The position numbers and the translations under genes are program-made. Below the pieces are notes generated by a model that was not told the origin of the DNA, made no database searches, and saw only the letters and a program-made list of their open reading frames with translations. Shown here one piece after another: positions 60,366 through 64,000 of a stretch of DNA of 64,000 nucleotides (position 1 is its first letter; each line of letters starts with the position of its first letter). The stretch is from Megalopta genalis (taxonomy: Eukaryota > Arthropoda > Insecta > Hymenoptera > Halictidae), in assembly GCF_051020955.1 (NCBI RefSeq), contig NC_135013.1, positions 3,936,501 to 4,000,500 on the forward strand. Direction: 5' to 3'.

Positions 60366-60830
60366 TAATAAATTCTCCATAATTCGCGCTCAGGTTGCGC
60401 ACAAAAGTGGACAATTTTGGAAGAGGAGACACGATTATTCTAGCCTTGTTCAATAAATATGGCTCAAATAGATCCACGATTTAGCAATTGTGGCGAATTT
60501 TTAACAAAATTTGGAACCAAGAAAATGTTGCAACATGAATTTATGAACACACAGATTTGTTGCAACGATTATTCTCTCAATTTTCTTGAGACTATTGAGC
60601 CATGTTCAATAAATATGGCTCAAACAGATCCACGGTTTAGCAATTGTGGCGAATTTTTAACAAAATTTGAAACGAAGAAAATGTTACAACGTAAATTTAT
60701 AATCACACAATTTTCTCGAGTCTATTGAGCCTTGCTCAATAAATATGGCTCAAACAATCGTATCTCCTCTCCCCAAATTGCCCACTTTTGCGCGCAATCT
60801 GAGCGTGTCAATTAAGAGGAATTTATTGTA
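60366..60830. mobile_element. Family C MITE, copy 6
   Basis: Left AATTCTCCATAATTCGCGCT and CAGGTTGCGCACAAAAGTGG; right TTTTGCGCGCAATCTGAGCG and AAGAGGAATTTATTGTA. The interior holds a direct duplication of CAATAAATATGGCTCAAA plus ATCCACGATTTAGCAATTGT, whose open frame is not a gene. Confidence 0.75.
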
Positions 60831-61157
60831 GCTCCTTTTTTAGAGGAATTCATTTACACCTTTTTCTTTTTGTAACACGCATTCGCGCTAGTTTAAATGT
60901 ACATATATACAGGTTCACAGTCTACTAATTACCAGATCCAATGGGCAAACGGTGCGCGCCAAACCTGTTCGGAAAGAGTTCAGCACTTTCTCTCAACTAG
61001 TCTTAAAGTTAGTGTGTCAATGAAGAAAATTTCATCTTCCGAGGGAAGGAAGCCGTGCTATCTAACGGCTAACACGATCGATTATACGGTAGCGGTCATC
61101 CTGGAACGATATTCGATGAGCAGAGATTTCGAAAGAGAGCTCGAATTTGAAGTACGA

Positions 61158-61370
61158 GAATAGAAACTCGATTATCCGGATCGCCATCGCCTTATCAATT
61201 ATTTCGATTCGTTCCACGCGATGAACAATTCGATCTAAAACGATGTATAGCAACCGAACTAAAATTATACAACACGGTAAAAATGTCAGGGAGTCGTCCA
61301 ACCGAATAATTGCTCCATTATCCGAACAATTAACTCGACAAAACTGGTCCGGATAATCGAGGTTCTACTG
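61158..61370. mobile_element. Pogo/Tigger-like MITE
   Basis: Left end TAGAAACTCGATTATCCGGA and right end TCCGGATAATCGAGGTTCTA are inverted repeats of the CAGTAGAACCTCGATTATCC type known from pogo-like elements. 213 bp, non-coding. Confidence 0.7.
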
Positions 61371-61659
61371 CAATCATTATAATGCGCATTTTTGTGCGTT
61401 CATAGCAAAATTAGCTGCAATTTAAAGCAGTAGAATGATTAAGAAATTATTTCGAGGTTATTTGACATTATTATTATTACGACATAATTTTGACATAAAT
61501 AACAGGTGTTAATACGCAAGAAGTGACGACGACCTTCGAAACTTAGAAAAAATGACCTTGAAGGAGAAAAGCGCGATCATAATATTTCTATCATAATATT
61601 TCTCTTTTTCTCAAAGATATTTTTGAACATATATTTGGACGAATAAAAGAAACACCCTA

Positions 61660-61920
61660 TATATAGAGAGTTATATATTAGATAGAATATAAATAGATAT
61701 TATTATAATAGAAATTAAAAAAAAAAAAAAGAAAAAATAGAAAATTATATTAATTATATATATTATATTTATTATATATACATATATATTTAAAAATTTC
61801 TTCTTTCTTTAATCGTTTTTTATTTTCTATAAAAATCCGAATATTATTATAATAGAAATTAAATAGAAAATTATATTAATTATATATATTATATTTATTA
61901 TATATATATATATATATATG
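61660..61920. repeat. AT-rich duplicated segment
   Basis: GAATATTATTATAATAGAAA and ATTAATTATATATATTATAT occur twice, ending in a TATATA run. Confidence 0.8.
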
Positions 61921-62702
61921 TGAACCCGAGTTTCGCGCTCGCAAATGGCACCGGCCAAGCGATTAGGATCGCGCGCGCCTTGACGAAATAAGATTACCCG
62001 ATGTCTCCGTTTTATAATTAACTGTGATCTCGCTATTAACCGATATCAATCTCGGAATAAAAAATAGACGAAGGTCGGGGGGCTATTTTTCGCTTGTGTG
62101 CGTGCGAGAAACGGAGCGAAACGGTTTCGCAGCGGTGTGCAATCGATTTTTCGAAGACGACGTCGACGACGACGACGATTCTACGTGTCCGGTGCTAATC
62201 GATGCGCTATCGCGCGCATACCGCGTCGAACGGAAGTCATCGGGAGACAGCAACGCGCGATCAATTATTAATGAATCCTGGCCTCGATTCCTTTGCCGAT
62301 GCTGTTGACCGATCCTAACAGCCGTCGCCGCGCGCCTGCTGCGTGTGGGCAAACGTAAATCGCATTATCTTGTTTTTCAGCGGATACGCGCGGTGAAACG
62401 AGCTAATTAGAAAACGATCTCGGTATGCCCGATGAACCGTAATTATTGCACCGCGCCGGGCGGCACACGGCAAAGGGAATTGCTAACCGCCGTCGACTTA
62501 GAAATGTGCACGACGATGGCGTTTTTCTACATTTCGGTTTCTTCTCCACGTAACTCCTCTTCAAATTGTGATGTTACAACCTGGCGTAGAGCGCTCCCAA
62601 GGGCGATCGTACCGAACGGGCGATCTTTGCGGATTCAGAAGGAGCTTCGTCGATGCGCAGGATCGCGTTTTACGCTGGGACTGGCGAGCTCTAAACGCGA
62701 CT

Positions 62703-62790
62703 AATGCACAGTGGCTGTGTTAATATAATAATAATTATAATTGTTATATAATACTAATAATTATTATTATATTAATACAGCCACTGTGCA
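62703..62790. repeat. 88-bp near-perfect hairpin
   Basis: ATGCACAGTGGCTGTGTTAA and TATAATAATAATTAT are mirrored by ATAATTATTATTATATTAAT and ACAGCCACTGTGCAT around a short loop. Confidence 0.85.
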
Positions 62791-62799
62791 TATAATATA

Positions 62800-62912
62800 A
62801 TGCTATATAGTATAATATAATATAATATAGTATAATACAATCTAATATCAAATAAATTATTACATAATACTATATTTGATATTAGATTGTATTATACTAT
62901 ATTACATCATAT
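62800..62912. repeat. Second hairpin adjacent to AT satellite
   Basis: AGTATAATACAATCTAATAT then CAAATAAATTA is mirrored by TATTTGATATTAGATTGTAT then TATACTATA. Confidence 0.8.
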
Positions 62913-63120
62913 TATATTATATTATATTGTACTATATTACATCATATTATATTAGAATATATTATATTATACTATAGTACATTACATTATATTAGAATAT
63001 ATTATATCATATTAGATAAGATTAGATTATGTTATATTATATTACATTCCATTATACTATATTAATTCCATTACACTATATTAAATTATATTATGTTATA
63101 TATTAGGTATATTATAATAT
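62913..63120. repeat. ATTATATT simple-sequence tract
   Basis: Short-period ATATT/ATTAC/ATCAT repeats. Confidence 0.9.
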
Positions 63121-64000
63121 AAATTATATACAATTATTACAATTTTTTACAACATTCTAACTTGAACTATACATATAGACATGTACTGACAACGAGTGCA
63201 CTCTAGTTCGATCCATCATGGCTGCCAATTCAAAGAGCGATACATATCTTTCTCATTGAAACGAGGGACATACATTTTGCACAATTAATTAACACACTTT
63301 TGGCGTAGCTTTCATCAAATAATTCCCGCGTATCGCGGTCAATAGCATAATTTTATACGTATGAAAGTCATTTGCATTTTTATTATTCTTTTTTTTGAAG
63401 CGTTCTTTCATTCTTCTTTCTCGTGAAACTTCTGCGATAGCATGGCGTTTCCCATAAAACTCTTCAAACATTTTTCATTTTGGAAATACGTTGCTAATTG
63501 TTTACTCTCCTTTCGAGACGACTAGGGAAACATCTTCGTCAATATTGAAAATTCTATTCGATGATCTAATAAAGCGCGGACGAACGATTTGTTTGTCACG
63601 ACTGAATGGATGACACAATAGGTGACAAAAGTCTTTCCTATGTTACATCTAGAGTATCACTTACGTAATGTCGATTTATGTAATCTTGAACGGCATCCAA
63701 TGTTCGATCGGATAGACCTTTAATCTTTATTGAATTAGATATGAAAAGAAATATTTATGTTCTGATAGATATAGTTAGAGTAGTAGCAGAATGATTCTAT
63801 TAACGAAGCACCAATACATGCGTGGTTATGTTGAGAGCGATAACATTTTTGCTATTATTAATATTAACGAATAGATCGCGGATTCTTATGCAGAATAAAA
63901 ATTGTCTGCGCCGAGCGCAAAGAATATAAACTAAGCAACAATTATATATATATATTTTTTAATGATCTTAATAGATTGAAAATATTGATCTTAATAATTG
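63121..64000. other. Right edge, nothing recognised
   Basis: AT-rich unique DNA. A 60-codon minus-strand frame at 63289-63471 has no recognised domain. Confidence 0.4.

Noticed and set aside
60459..60728. 89-codon frame with repeated MAQ-D-PRFSNCGEFL
   Set aside because: Lies inside a family C MITE and reflects a direct duplication in it.
62024..62308. 94-codon frame with acidic DDDDD run
   Set aside because: No domain or homologue recognised; GC-rich context, no splice or start support.

Overview
This is a eukaryotic nuclear window with spliced genes (GT-AG introns), long AT-rich introns, many palindromic mini-transposons and microsatellites. Protein similarity recalled from known families points to an insect, most likely a hymenopteran such as a bee. 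No bacterial features are present. The repeat families and the fry / calpain-C gene models fit that view, but the species cannot be fixed from the sequence alone.

Region by region. (1) 1-28,043, minus strand: about the first two thirds of furry (fry), a giant HEAT/armadillo-like scaffold that works with NDR (Tricornered) kinases. Thirty coding exons are placed with consistent splice phases, and the gene runs off the left edge. Its introns carry a cluster of six identical tRNA-Ala(AGC) genes (4.4-7.4 kb, plus strand), a 112-bp and a 44-bp tandem array, several MITEs and a complete nested gene on the opposite strand. (2) 15,878-20,644, plus strand: a class A peptide GPCR of 414 residues in three coding exons, nested in a ~9.5 kb fry intron. 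(3) 28.0-32.6 kb: divergent intergenic/promoter region. (4) 32,566-34,819, plus: mitochondrial ADP/ATP carrier, four exons, 300 residues. (5) 36,212-36,926, minus: Got1-type Golgi vesicle transport protein, four exons, 140 residues, convergent with the carrier. (6) 37,950-46,354, minus: twelve 3' exons of a calpain resembling insect calpain-C, with the catalytic His replaced; its 5' exons were not found. (7) 46.4-64 kb: no supported cellular gene. It holds pentamer satellite DNA, purine tracts over 1 kb, several minisatellites, a long-terminal-inverted-repeat foldback element with a broken mariner-like transposase, and MITEs. This may be the first long intron of the calpain gene or an intergenic desert.

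The genes do not form a functional operon-like unit. The most notable organisation is structural: a receptor gene and a tRNA cluster inside fry introns, and at least five recurrent palindromic element families distributed over introns and intergenic DNA.
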